20,225 bases of DNA from DASZZZ01 sp036260375. Its GTDB lineage: Bacteria > Actinomycetota > CADDZG01 > WHSQ01. This document shows, in pieces, positions 1 to 9,097 of this stretch. The stretch is taken from the NCBI GenBank assembly GCA_036260375.1, contig DASZZZ010000099.1, positions 1-20,225 of the forward strand, read 5' to 3'. A model generated the notes under the pieces. It searched no databases. It had not been told where the DNA came from and saw only the letters and a list, made by a program, of their open reading frames with translations. A program made the position numbers and the translations under genes. Positions within the stretch are counted from its first letter, which is position 1, and each line of letters begins with the position of its first letter.

Positions 1-1244
1 GCGCGCGCCGCGTCGAGCGCCGGCGGGGCCCCGCCCGCGGGCGCCGCCGCGACGACCTGCTCGCACACAGGACAGGGTTCGCCCGGCGTCAGGTGCTCCC
101 GCAGCGCGTGCGCCATGTCGGAGCGCTCGGCCTCGGCGCGCTCGCGCGCGGCCCGCGCCAGCGCGCCGCGCGCCGCAGCCTCGGCCTCGGCCGCGCCAGC
201 GGCCGCTCGCTCGGCGCCCGCCACGGCCTCCTCCAGAGCGGCCCGTCGTCGTTCGAGGTCCTCGAGCTCCGCGCGCGCCGCCGCGTGCTCGCGCGCCGCG
301 GCGCGCGCGGCGTACAGCGCGTGCTCGTCGCCGGTCTCCGAGCGCAGCTCCTCGAGCGCGCGCTCGGCCGCGGCGCACGCGTCCTCGGCGGCCGTCGCCG
401 TCGCGCGCGCCGCGACGAGGGCGTCCTCGGCGGCGCGCTGCTCCGTTGCGAGGTCGTCGAGATCGGACGCCGGCGGGACGCGCGCGAGCGCCGCGGCAGC
501 CGCCTCGGCGCGCTCGGAGGCGCGGTCGCGCGCCGCGCGCGCGTCGTGTAGCTCACCGGTGAGACGGCGTTCCTCGGGCAGCGCGGCCTCCAGGGCACGC
601 ACGCGGTCGGCGAGGGACGCGAGCGCGTCGCGGCGGGCCGCGTGGCGCTCCTCCACGTCGTCGGGGATCACGCCGAGCGCGCCGGTGACCCCCGCGAGCT
701 CGACGTCGACGTCGGCGAGCCGCGCCTTGGCGGCGGCGTGGAGCGCGGTGATCTGGTCGACGCGGAACACGCCCTTGAGGATCTTCGTCCGGTCGCCCGA
801 CGGCGCGTCGAGGAACTTCGAGAACTGGTACTGAGCGAGCAGGACCGAGGACCGGAACGCGTCGAACGACAGCCCGAGGAGCTCCTCGACGCGCGCGGTG
901 ACCTCGCGCGCGCCGAGCGCGACGTCGCCCGACGCGACGTCGGTCAGGACGTGCTCGCCCTGCCCCCGCCGCGGGATCGACCGGCGCGCCTCGAAGACGC
1001 CGCCGGCGACGGAGAAGCGAAGCCGGACGTGCGCGGCGTCGGAGCGCGAGCACACGAGGCTGCGCACGTCTCTCTGGATTCGCGGCGTCTTGCCGTAGAG
1101 CGCGTAGCAGATCGCGTCGAGGATCGACGACTTCCCGGCGCCGATCGGCCCCACGATCGCGAGCAGCGTCCGGTGCGAGAAGTCGATCGTCGTGAGGTCC
1201 CGGTGCGACCTGAAGCCGGAGATCTCGAGCTGGAGCGGCCTCAC
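1..1244 (-). CDS. sbcC: SbcC / Rad50-like SMC ATPase, N-terminal half (runs off the left edge)
   Basis: SbcC is the ATPase and DNA-tethering subunit of the SbcCD (Rad50-Mre11) nuclease, which opens and trims blocked or hairpin DNA ends. The frame is open from a GTG at 1244 to the window edge (414 codons). Visible are a Walker A motif GPIGAGKS at residues 32-39, a Q-loop region LAQYQFSKFL at about 137-146, and then a long Ala/Arg/Glu-rich stretch (about 160-385) typical of coiled coil. A zinc-hook motif CPVC follows at residues 391-394 (bases 63-74). The second coiled-coil arm and the Walker B half lie outside the window. The start overlaps the sbcD stop as GTGA, so translation is probably coupled. 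Family and position next to sbcD make the call firm. The total length cannot be judged here. Confidence 0.93.
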   Translation of the reverse strand, partial: MRPLQLEISGFRSHRDLTTIDFSHRTLLAIVGPIGAGKSSILDAICYALYGKTPRIQRDVRSLVCSRSDAAHVRLRFSVAGGVFEARRSIPRRGQGEHVLTDVASGDVALGAREVTARVEELLGLSFDAFRSSVLLAQYQFSKFLDAPSGDRTKILKGVFRVDQITALHAAAKARLADVDVELAGVTGALGVIPDDVEERHAARRDALASLADRVRALEAALPEERRLTGELHDARAARDRASERAEAAAAALARVPPASDLDDLATEQRAAEDALVAARATATAAEDACAAAERALEELRSETGDEHALYAARAAAREHAAARAELEDLERRRAALEEAVAGAERAAAGAAEAEAAARGALARAARERAEAERSDMAHALREHLTPGEPCPVCEQVVAAAPAGGAPPALDAAR

Positions 1245-2398
1245 AGGTCGACCCCGACCTCGTCGGCGAGCGCGTCGAGCTCGGCGAGGAGCTCCGCCGG
1301 CGGCGGTCCGCCGTGACGCTCGGCGTGGTACTCGCCGTAGAGCTCCCTGAACCCGCGCCCCGCGCGCGTCGTGCGCACCGGCTCCCGCCCGGGGTCGTCG
1401 ACGCGCACGTAGAGCGCGTCGGGAAGGAACGCGTGGACGTCGTCGGCGAGCGACGACGACGGCCGGTCGGTCACGACGTCGACCGCGAGGATCGCGTCGC
1501 GCAGCTCGTCGGCGCGGTTCTTGAGCTCGTCGAGCGTGCCGGACACGCGCATCAGACGGCGGCCGCTCGTGACCGGCACGGTCTCGAGCGCGCGGCGTCC
1601 CTGCGGCGACACGTCGGCGACGACGACGCTCTTGTCCTCGCCCGCCTCGCCGAAGTCGAGCTGCAGGAGGCTGCCCGCGTAGCGCGCGTAGTCGTCGGAG
1701 CCCGCGACCGGCTGCGGCTTGTGGATGTGGCCCAGCGCGACGTAGTGGAACTGGTGCGGCACCGCGTCGGGCGTCGCCATGTACGCCTCACCGACGTGGA
1801 GCGGACGCTCGCTGCCCGCAGGCACCGCGCCGTGGACCATGAAGTGGCCGACGAGCACGTCGACCGCGTTGCGCCGCGGGCGTTCGGCGAGATGGGTCGC
1901 GTAGTGGCGCGCGATGGCGCGCACGCGGTCCGCGTACGACTTGTGACGGTCCTCGTGCGTCTCCATGAACTCGACGACGTGCGCCTGGTGCAGGAACGGG
2001 AAGCACGCGATGCGCGCGACCTCGGCGCCGTCGCGCGACGGGACCTCGACCACGCCGCCCTCCGTCGCTCGCAGCGGCTTGTGCACGAGCGTGACGCGCG
2101 AGTGCGCGAGGTGCGGAGCGAGGACCTCGAAGAGATCGGCGGAGTCGTGGTTGCCGGGAACCGCGACGACGTGCGCGCCGGTCGCGGTGAGCTCCACGAG
2201 CGCGTCGAGCACGACGCGCAGCGACACGAACGGCGGCACGCCGCGGTCGAACAGGTCGCCGGCGACGACGACGACGTCGACGCGCCGGTCGCGCGCTATC
2301 TGCGCGATCTCGGCCAGAGCGGAGCGCGCCTCGTCGACGCGGTCGAGCCGCCCGAGACGCTTGCCGACGTGCCAGTCGGCGGTGTGCAGGATCCGCAC
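1241..2398 (-). CDS. sbcD: SbcD / Mre11-like DNA double-strand-break nuclease
   Basis: Metallophosphoesterase subunit of SbcCD, a manganese-dependent exo/endonuclease acting with SbcC on DNA ends. The 385-residue protein shows the phosphodiesterase motifs in order: DWH at 8-10, GDLFDRG at 47-53, GNHD at 82-85, GHFMVHG at 184-190 and GHIH at 223-226. The C-terminal part (about 280-385) is the less conserved capping/SbcC-binding region. The length fits bacterial SbcD. The start is a GTG at 2398, giving VRILHTADWH, the normal SbcD N-terminus. It lies 3 bases after the herA stop, and the gene's own stop overlaps the sbcC start. The tight spacing places it in one transcript with nurA, herA and sbcC. 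Confidence 0.95.
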   Translation of the reverse strand: MRILHTADWHVGKRLGRLDRVDEARSALAEIAQIARDRRVDVVVVAGDLFDRGVPPFVSLRVVLDALVELTATGAHVVAVPGNHDSADLFEVLAPHLAHSRVTLVHKPLRATEGGVVEVPSRDGAEVARIACFPFLHQAHVVEFMETHEDRHKSYADRVRAIARHYATHLAERPRRNAVDVLVGHFMVHGAVPAGSERPLHVGEAYMATPDAVPHQFHYVALGHIHKPQPVAGSDDYARYAGSLLQLDFGEAGEDKSVVVADVSPQGRRALETVPVTSGRRLMRVSGTLDELKNRADELRDAILAVDVVTDRPSSSLADDVHAFLPDALYVRVDDPGREPVRTTRAGRGFRELYGEYHAERHGGPPPAELLAELDALADEVGVDL

Positions 2399-2401
2399 GC
2401 G

Positions 2402-4119
<1,718 letters not shown>

Positions 4120-4123
<4 letters not shown>

Positions 4124-5094
4124 GCCGCTCCCTCCCGGCCCAGGCGCGCGGCGGCGCTGCGGATCATGCGGTCGACGAGGTGCCGGTCGCCGAGGAGGTG
4201 GCGCAGGCGCCGTTCGAGCCCGGCCACCGGCACGAGGTTCTGCGGCGCGCGCGGGTCCCAGTAGGGGGCCGACGCGAAGCGCGGGAGCAGCGCCGCCGAC
4301 GCGTCGGCGAGCTCCACCGCGCCGTCGAGCGACAGGGCCGCGGGGCACTCGCACCGCACCAGGCCGTGCCACCCGTGGTCGCCGCCGCCGAGCTCGCACA
4401 GGCGCACGTACCACGAGTAGCGCGGGCGCGGCTCGCCGAAGGAGAACAGCGGCGTCCGCTGGCCGCGCCGGAGCCGCCCGAGGATCGTCTCCTCGTCGGG
4501 CGCGAGGTAGCGCCGGTTGTGCGACTTGACGTAGGCGACCACGCGCACGGGGCCGGGACGCATCTTGGCGAGCGGCCCGTCGAGGAACACGAGCCGGCCG
4601 TTCGACGCGAGCTCGTGCGCGAGGGCGGCCTCGCGCTGGCGCATGCGCTCGTGCACCGCGGCGGCGAGCTGCTCGAGGTCGTCGGACGGGTGCGGCACGG
4701 CGGCGAACTCGAGGCCCGGCCCCGCGGACAGCGACAGCCTCCGGCCGTTGCCGAGCACGAGGCAGCGGTCGACCGACAGCGACACGCACTCGGCCGCGGC
4801 GACCGCCCGGCCCCCGTTCGGCAGCGCGCACACGACCGCGCCGACCCCGACCGAGCCGGCCACGCCGGGCGTCGGCGGCTCGCCCGCCTCGAACAGGAAC
4901 ACGCGCGCGTCCATGCGCCGCGTCCCGTCGACGAACGCCACGTCACGCTCCGCGACCGGCGCCCCCGACGGGGACACGGGCTCCCACGGCCGGCCCTCGC
5001 ACGAGGTGTCGGGCGGGTCGTCGGACGCCTGCATCGGGCCGGCGTCGAGCTCGCCGCCGTAGTCGGGCCCCCACGCCTCCACCGCGATTGGCAT
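4120..5094 (-). CDS. nurA: NurA-family 5'-3' nuclease
   Basis: NurA is a dimeric, metal-dependent nuclease with an RNase H-like fold. It docks on HerA and resects the 5' strand of DNA ends. The 324-residue product shows NurA-like elements in order: VAFVDGTRR at 52-60 (candidate metal Asp56), LVFLDGPL at 168-175 (Asp172), VAYVKSH at 186-192 (Lys190), and RYSWYVRL at 225-232. The C-terminal block PQNLVPVAGLE lies at 284-294. The histidine expected in the C-terminal block of archaeal NurA is not evident, so this is a divergent bacterial subfamily. The assignment rests on these motifs plus direct coupling to herA (ATGA overlap). It is the first gene of the four-gene repair unit, begins at an ATG, and has a candidate -10 element just upstream. 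Confidence 0.82.
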
Positions 5095-5100
5095 GCCCTC

Positions 5101-5123
5101 ACCCTAGCGAGGGGGCGCGACGG
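5101..5123 (-). promoter_or_regulatory. Candidate promoter of the nurA-herA-sbcD-sbcC unit (possibly leaderless)
   Basis: On the minus strand TAGGGT (5106-5101) fits the actinobacterial -10 pattern TAnnnT. Its last base is 6 bases before the nurA ATG, so transcription would begin at or within a base or two of the start codon, giving a leaderless mRNA. No convincing -35 hexamer and no well-spaced Shine-Dalgarno sequence are seen. Nine bases at 5123-5115 (CCGTCGCGC), exactly 8 bases before the -10, share only the GTCG core of the PafBC-type damage motif TTGTCRGTG, which is weak. Confidence 0.35.
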
Positions 5124-5136
5124 TTTCCCTGCTTTC

Positions 5137-5211
5137 GGCGGACTTCGCGCCCTTCCGCCGGCGGTCGCGGTCCGCCCGTGGGACGCGATGCCGCCCCGCC
5201 GGCGAGGGGCG
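5137..5211 (-). terminator. Inverted repeats after rnj, possible transcription end
   Basis: The 118-base gap between rnj and nurA holds a short stem right after the rnj stop (arms 5192-5197 and 5206-5211, loop 8). It also holds a second 7-bp stem (5137-5143 with 5170-5176) that encloses the palindrome CCGCCGGCGG at 5155-5164. No U-run follows either stem, so this is only a candidate terminator or pause region separating the rnj transcript from the repair cluster. Confidence 0.25.
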
Positions 5212-5212
5212 C

Positions 5213-6880
5213 TCAGACCTCCATGACGACCGGCAGGATCATCGGGCGGCGGCGGGTCTGGTGCCACACGAACTCCCCCAGCGCCCGGCGGCACGCCTTC
5301 TTGATCTCGCTCCAGTCGGTGACGCCGTCGGCCTCGAGCTCGCCGAGCGCGGCGCGGGCGCGCTCGGCGGCGTCGTCGAGGAAGTCGCGCGACTCGTCCT
5401 CGTAGACGAACCCGCGGCTGATGAGGTCGGGCCCGGCCATGATCTCGCCGGTGCGCCCGTCGATCGTCACCACGCACACGAGGATGCCGTCACCCGCGAG
5501 CACGCGGCGGTCGCGCAGCACGACCGGGCCGACGTCGCCGACGCCGATCCCGTCGACGAGCACCATCCCGGCCCGGACGCGCTCGCCGCGCCGCACCCGG
5601 TGGTCCTCGAGCACCAACACGTCGCCGTCCTCGACGATCGAGATCGCGTCGCCCGGCACGCCGTTGGCGCGCGCGATGCGGGCGTGGAGCGCGAGCTGGC
5701 GGTACTCGCCGTGCACCGGGACGAAGTGGCGCGGGCGCACCGTGCGGATCATCTCGGCGAGCTCGTCCGCGCCCGCGTGCCCGGAGACGTGGACCTTGCT
5801 CGTGCCGGCGTGGTACACGTCGGCCCCCGACCGGTAGAGGCCGTTGACGACGCGGTGCACCGACGACTCGTTGCCCGGGATCGGGCTCGCGGACAGGATC
5901 ACGGTGTCGCCCGGCGCGAGCGACACCCACTTGTGCTCGCCGGCCGCGATGAGCGACAGGGCCGACAGCGGCTCGCCCTGCGAGCCGGTGCACACCACGA
6001 CCGTGCGCCGCGGCGGCAGCGACTCCAGGTCCTCGATGTCGACGAGCGTGTCGTCGGCGACCTCGAGGTGGCCGAGCTCGCGCGCGACCTCGACGTTGGC
6101 GATCATCGAGCGACCGACGAACGCGACCTTGCGGCCGGAGGCCTCGGCGACCTCGCACACCTGCTGTATGCGGTGGATGTTCGACGCGAAGCACGCGACG
6201 ACGATGCGACGCGCCGCGCGCGCGAAGATGTCGCGCAACGCGTCGCCGACGATCGCCTCCGACGGCGTACGGCCCGCGTTCTCCGCGTTGGTCGAATCCG
6301 ACAGCAGCACGTCGACGCCCTCGTCGCCGATGCGCGCGAACTCGCCGAGATCGGTGCTGCGGCCATCGATGGGCGTCGGGTCGAGCTTGAAGTCGCTCGT
6401 GTACACGATGCGGCCGTGCGGCGTGTCGATCGTGATCGCGATCGCGTCGGGGATCGAGTGCGACACCGGCACGAAGCGACACCGGAACGGACCGACGGCG
6501 CGCGTTTCCCCGGAGCCGACCTCCACGAACTCCGCGTCGACGTCGGCCATCTCGGCGAGCCTGCGGCGCGCCATCCCGAGCGTCAGCGCGGTCCCGTACA
6601 CCGGCGCGTCCACGCGCCGCAGGAACCACCCGAGCGCGCCGACGTGGTCCTCGTGGCCGTGCGTCAGGACGACGCCCTCGCACGCGTCGGCGCGCTCCTC
6701 GACCCACGAGAAGTCGGGCAGGACGAGATCGACGCCGAGCATCTCCTCGGTCGGGAACGACAGCCCCACGTCGACGACCAGCACGCGCCCGTCGGCCTCG
6801 ACGGCCAGCATGTTGCGGCCGATCTCGCCGAGCCCGCCGAGGAAGACGATCCTGACCGGCGCGCGGGCCGCCGGGGTCAC
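5213..6880 (-). CDS. rnj: Ribonuclease J
   Basis: RNase J is a metallo-beta-lactamase/beta-CASP ribonuclease with 5'-3' exo- and endonuclease activity in mRNA decay and rRNA maturation. The 555-residue product has the family's usual length. It begins with the typical IVFLGGLGEIGRNM block at 11-24 and has the zinc motif HGHEDH at 74-79. Downstream come SHSIPDA, TSDFKLD, SDSTN, CTGSQGEP and a beta-CASP histidine block around PVHGEYRQL, so the active site looks intact. The start is a GTG at 6880 that overlaps the dapA stop (GTGA). The dapA-rnj order is usual in Actinomycetota. What follows here is nurA rather than the ftsK/spoIIIE gene common in that phylum. Confidence 0.95.
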   Translation of the reverse strand: MTPAARAPVRIVFLGGLGEIGRNMLAVEADGRVLVVDVGLSFPTEEMLGVDLVLPDFSWVEERADACEGVVLTHGHEDHVGALGWFLRRVDAPVYGTALTLGMARRRLAEMADVDAEFVEVGSGETRAVGPFRCRFVPVSHSIPDAIAITIDTPHGRIVYTSDFKLDPTPIDGRSTDLGEFARIGDEGVDVLLSDSTNAENAGRTPSEAIVGDALRDIFARAARRIVVACFASNIHRIQQVCEVAEASGRKVAFVGRSMIANVEVARELGHLEVADDTLVDIEDLESLPPRRTVVVCTGSQGEPLSALSLIAAGEHKWVSLAPGDTVILSASPIPGNESSVHRVVNGLYRSGADVYHAGTSKVHVSGHAGADELAEMIRTVRPRHFVPVHGEYRQLALHARIARANGVPGDAISIVEDGDVLVLEDHRVRRGERVRAGMVLVDGIGVGDVGPVVLRDRRVLAGDGILVCVVTIDGRTGEIMAGPDLISRGFVYEDESRDFLDDAAERARAALGELEADGVTDWSEIKKACRRALGEFVWHQTRRRPMILPVVMEV

Positions 6881-7779
6881 AGCAGCCCGGTCCGCTCCAA
6901 CGCGGCGCGGATCGCCGCCTCCTCCGCGGGGGTCGGCGGCACCAGCGGGAGCCGCGGCGCCCCGACCTCGAAGCCCATCATGGCGAGCGCGGCCCTCACC
7001 GGGATCGGGCTCGACGTTACGGTCATGACGAGCTTGAACAGCGGCAGCAGCTCGAGATAGGTCCGGCGCGCGCCGGCGACGTCGCCCGCGTTCCACGCCG
7101 CGAACAGCGCCTTCATGCGCGTGCCGACGAGGTGCGAGCACACCGACACGATCCCGACCGCGCCCACGGCGAGGTGCGGCAGCAAGAGCAGGTCGTCGCC
7201 GGACAGGATCTCGAAGTCGGAGTGCCCGGCGGCGTCGAGCTCGGCGCGCAGCAGCGCCGTCTCCTGCGCGTCGCCGACGGCGTCCTTGACCGCGACGATG
7301 CGCTCGTGCGCGGCGAGCTCGACGAGCGTCGATCGCTCGATCCGGCGCGCGGTGCGCCCGGGGATGTCGTAGAGCACGACCGGGACGTCGGACGCATCGG
7401 CCACGGCGCGGAAGTGCGCCACGAGCCCGTTCTGCGGGGGCCGCGAGTAGTACGGCGTGACGACGAGGCACGCGTCGGCGCCGATGCGCGCCGCGGCCCG
7501 CGTCAGCTCGATCGTCTCCGCGGTGTCGTACGTGCCCGTGCCGGCGATCACTGCGGCGCGGTCGCCGACCTCGTCGACGACGCTCTCGAACAGCGACAGC
7601 TTCTCCGCGTGCGACAGCACCGGCGACTCCCCCGTCGTCCCGGCGATGACGAGGCCGTCGGACCCGTGGTCGACGAGGTGCGCCGCGAGCGAGCGCGCGG
7701 CCTTGACGTCGAGCGACGAGTCGGATCCGAACGGCGTCACCATCGCGGTGACGACCTCACCGAAGCGCGTGGCGGACAT
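6877..7779 (-). CDS. dapA: 4-hydroxy-tetrahydrodipicolinate synthase
   Basis: DapA condenses pyruvate with aspartate semialdehyde, the first committed step towards diaminopimelate and lysine. The 300-residue TIM-barrel protein shows GTTGES at 47-52, LYDIPGRT at 136-143 (catalytic Tyr137), and the Schiff-base lysine in AVKDAVGD at 163-170 (Lys165). The chosen ATG at 7779 has a strong Shine-Dalgarno AAGGAGG (7792-7786) six bases upstream; longer readings in this frame lack family sequence. It sits between a small lipoprotein gene and rnj. The 80-base upstream gap carries a perfect hairpin, so expression may be set separately from dapB. Confidence 0.95.
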   Translation of the reverse strand: MSATRFGEVVTAMVTPFGSDSSLDVKAARSLAAHLVDHGSDGLVIAGTTGESPVLSHAEKLSLFESVVDEVGDRAAVIAGTGTYDTAETIELTRAAARIGADACLVVTPYYSRPPQNGLVAHFRAVADASDVPVVLYDIPGRTARRIERSTLVELAAHERIVAVKDAVGDAQETALLRAELDAAGHSDFEILSGDDLLLLPHLAVGAVGIVSVCSHLVGTRMKALFAAWNAGDVAGARRTYLELLPLFKLVMTVTSSPIPVRAALAMMGFEVGAPRLPLVPPTPAEEAAIRAALERTGLL

Positions 7780-7785
7780 CCCCCA

Positions 7786-7817
7786 CCTCCTTGTCGGCCC
7801 GCGCCGCGCGGGCCGAC
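7786..7817 (-). promoter_or_regulatory. dapA ribosome-binding site with an abutting perfect hairpin
   Basis: A perfect inverted repeat with 11-bp arms and a 3-base loop (7793-7803 and 7807-7817) ends exactly where the dapA Shine-Dalgarno AAGGAGG (7786-7792) begins. There is no U-tract, so a simple intrinsic terminator is unlikely. It may protect the 5' end, limit read-through from the lipoprotein gene, or influence ribosome access. A TATCGT sequence slightly upstream (7823-7828, minus strand) resembles an actinobacterial -10 but lacks a clear -35. Confidence 0.45.
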
Positions 7818-7859
7818 GACCACGATAAACCGTCGCGGCGCGCGGGGCCGGATGCGGCG

Positions 7860-8384
7860 CTAGCTCGACTGCACGGTGGTCTCGAGGCGCGCGCCTCGCA
7901 CGCGGCTGGGGTCGGTGCCGTCGTAGACGGTCACGGAGTTGGCGACGACGCCGGGCCCCACCGGAGCGCGGATGCGGAACGCGATCGTCGTCGACTCCCC
8001 CTCGGGCAGCAGCGGCCCCCCGCCCTCGGCCGCCTCGAACGTGAACACCACGGCGTCGCGGGACACGCTCGTCGGCTCGGGCACGACCTCGACGATCGAC
8101 GGGTTGCGCCCCCGCCGGCCGAAGCCGACGAGGGGGTCCGGCACCTCGGTCTGGCCGGCGCCGGGACCGACGAGCGCGAACGCGACGACCAGCGACGGGA
8201 TGTCGCCCGGCCCGGGGTTGGAGACCTCGACGCGCGCGGTGGGGGTCGACGATGCGGCGACCCGGTCGGGGAAGCTCACCGCGACCTCGGGGCGCCCCTC
8301 GCCGCGCTCGTTCACGTTGGGGTCGGGGCCGAAGCACGCGGTCGCGACGAGCGCCAGCGCGGCGGCCGCGGCGCGCGTCCGCAC
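7860..8384 (-). CDS. Small predicted lipoprotein of unknown function
   Basis: I do not recognise a family. The 174-residue product from the GTG at 8384 has a short basic N-terminus (VRTR), an alanine/leucine-rich hydrophobic stretch and a lipobox-like ATAC with Cys17, consistent with a lipid-anchored exported protein. The lipobox is not ideal, as the -3 position is Ala. The mature part is Pro/Gly/Val-rich with alternating hydrophobic residues and phrases such as ARVEVSNPGPGDIPSLVV and STTIAFRIRAPVGPGVVANSVTV, which suggest an immunoglobulin-like beta-sandwich. The start codon shares one base with the dapB stop (TAGTG), so it is co-translated with dapB. A role in lysine or peptidoglycan metabolism is only suggested by position. 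Longer readings of the frame lie over dapB and are not credible. Confidence 0.75.
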   Translation of the reverse strand: MRTRAAAAALALVATACFGPDPNVNERGEGRPEVAVSFPDRVAASSTPTARVEVSNPGPGDIPSLVVAFALVGPGAGQTEVPDPLVGFGRRGRNPSIVEVVPEPTSVSRDAVVFTFEAAEGGGPLLPEGESTTIAFRIRAPVGPGVVANSVTVYDGTDPSRVRGARLETTVQSS

Positions 8385-9094
8385 TAGACGCCGAGGAGGT
8401 GCTCGAGACCGACCGTGAGCCCGGGCGTCGACGCGACCCGCTTGACCGCGAGCACGACTCCCGGCATGAACGACGTCCGGTCGAGCGAGTCGTGGCGGAT
8501 CGTGAGCGTCTCGCCGACGCCGCCGAAGAGCACCTCCTGGTGCGCGACCGAGCCCGGCAGGCGCAGGGAGTGGATCCGGACCCCGGCTGCGTCGAAGCCG
8601 CGCTCGCCCGGCCCCGGCCGCCACGCGCGCCCGCGCGCGTCGCCCATCAGGGCCGCGGTCCGCAGCGACGTGCCCGACGGCGCGTCGAGCTTGCGGTCGT
8701 GGTGGCGCTCGACGATCTCGGCCGCCTCGAAGAAGGGGGCAGCGAGCGCCGCGAAGCGCATCATGAGCACGGCGCCGAGCGCGAAGTTCGGGGCGACGAC
8801 GACGTTGGCCGCGCCGGCGCGCGCCGCGAAGTCGTCGAGCACGTCGTCGCCGAGCCCGGTCGTCCCCACGACCGCGTGCACGCCGTGGTCGAGCGCGAAC
8901 GCGACGTTGCGGGGCGCCGCGTCGGGCACGGTGAAGTCGACCGCGACCTCGGCCCCCGCGTCGACCATCGTCTCGAGCGCGTCGCCGCGCCCGATGCGCG
9001 CGACGAGCTCGAGCTCGTCGTCGGCCTCGACCGCGCGCACGACCTCGGACCCCATGCGTCCGCCGGCCCCGAGGATCGCGACCCGCACGCGCAT
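8384..9094 (-). CDS. dapB: 4-hydroxy-tetrahydrodipicolinate reductase
   Basis: DapB reduces the DapA product with NAD(P)H, the second step of the diaminopimelate branch. The 236-residue protein has the nucleotide-binding GAGGRMG at 9-15, GTTG at 77-80 and PNF at 102-104. The signature ERHHDRKLDAPSGT is at 129-142, with the catalytic histidine pair 131-132 and Lys135. It is slightly short compared with the roughly 245-270 residues of the family, but both domains are present. The ATG lies 3 bases after the M16 peptidase stop. dapA is one gene downstream, with the unidentified lipoprotein gene between. Confidence 0.95.
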   Translation of the reverse strand: MRVRVAILGAGGRMGSEVVRAVEADDELELVARIGRGDALETMVDAGAEVAVDFTVPDAAPRNVAFALDHGVHAVVGTTGLGDDVLDDFAARAGAANVVVAPNFALGAVLMMRFAALAAPFFEAAEIVERHHDRKLDAPSGTSLRTAALMGDARGRAWRPGPGERGFDAAGVRIHSLRLPGSVAHQEVLFGGVGETLTIRHDSLDRTSFMPGVVLAVKRVASTPGLTVGLEHLLGV

Positions 9095-9097
9095 CGC

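Noticed and set aside
553..1053. A 166-codon minus-strand open frame inside sbcC
   Set aside because: It is in a different frame from sbcC, Arg-rich and without motifs. The sbcC frame has Walker A, Q-loop and zinc-hook motifs and is open across the region.
6881..7471. Upstream extension of the rnj frame into dapA
   Set aside because: The extra residues are low-complexity shadow of dapA; RNase J homology begins just after the GTG at 6880.
7780..8337. Upstream extension of the dapA frame
   Set aside because: It covers the lipoprotein gene and the intergenic hairpin. The ATG at 7779 with AAGGAGG six bases away is clearly the start.
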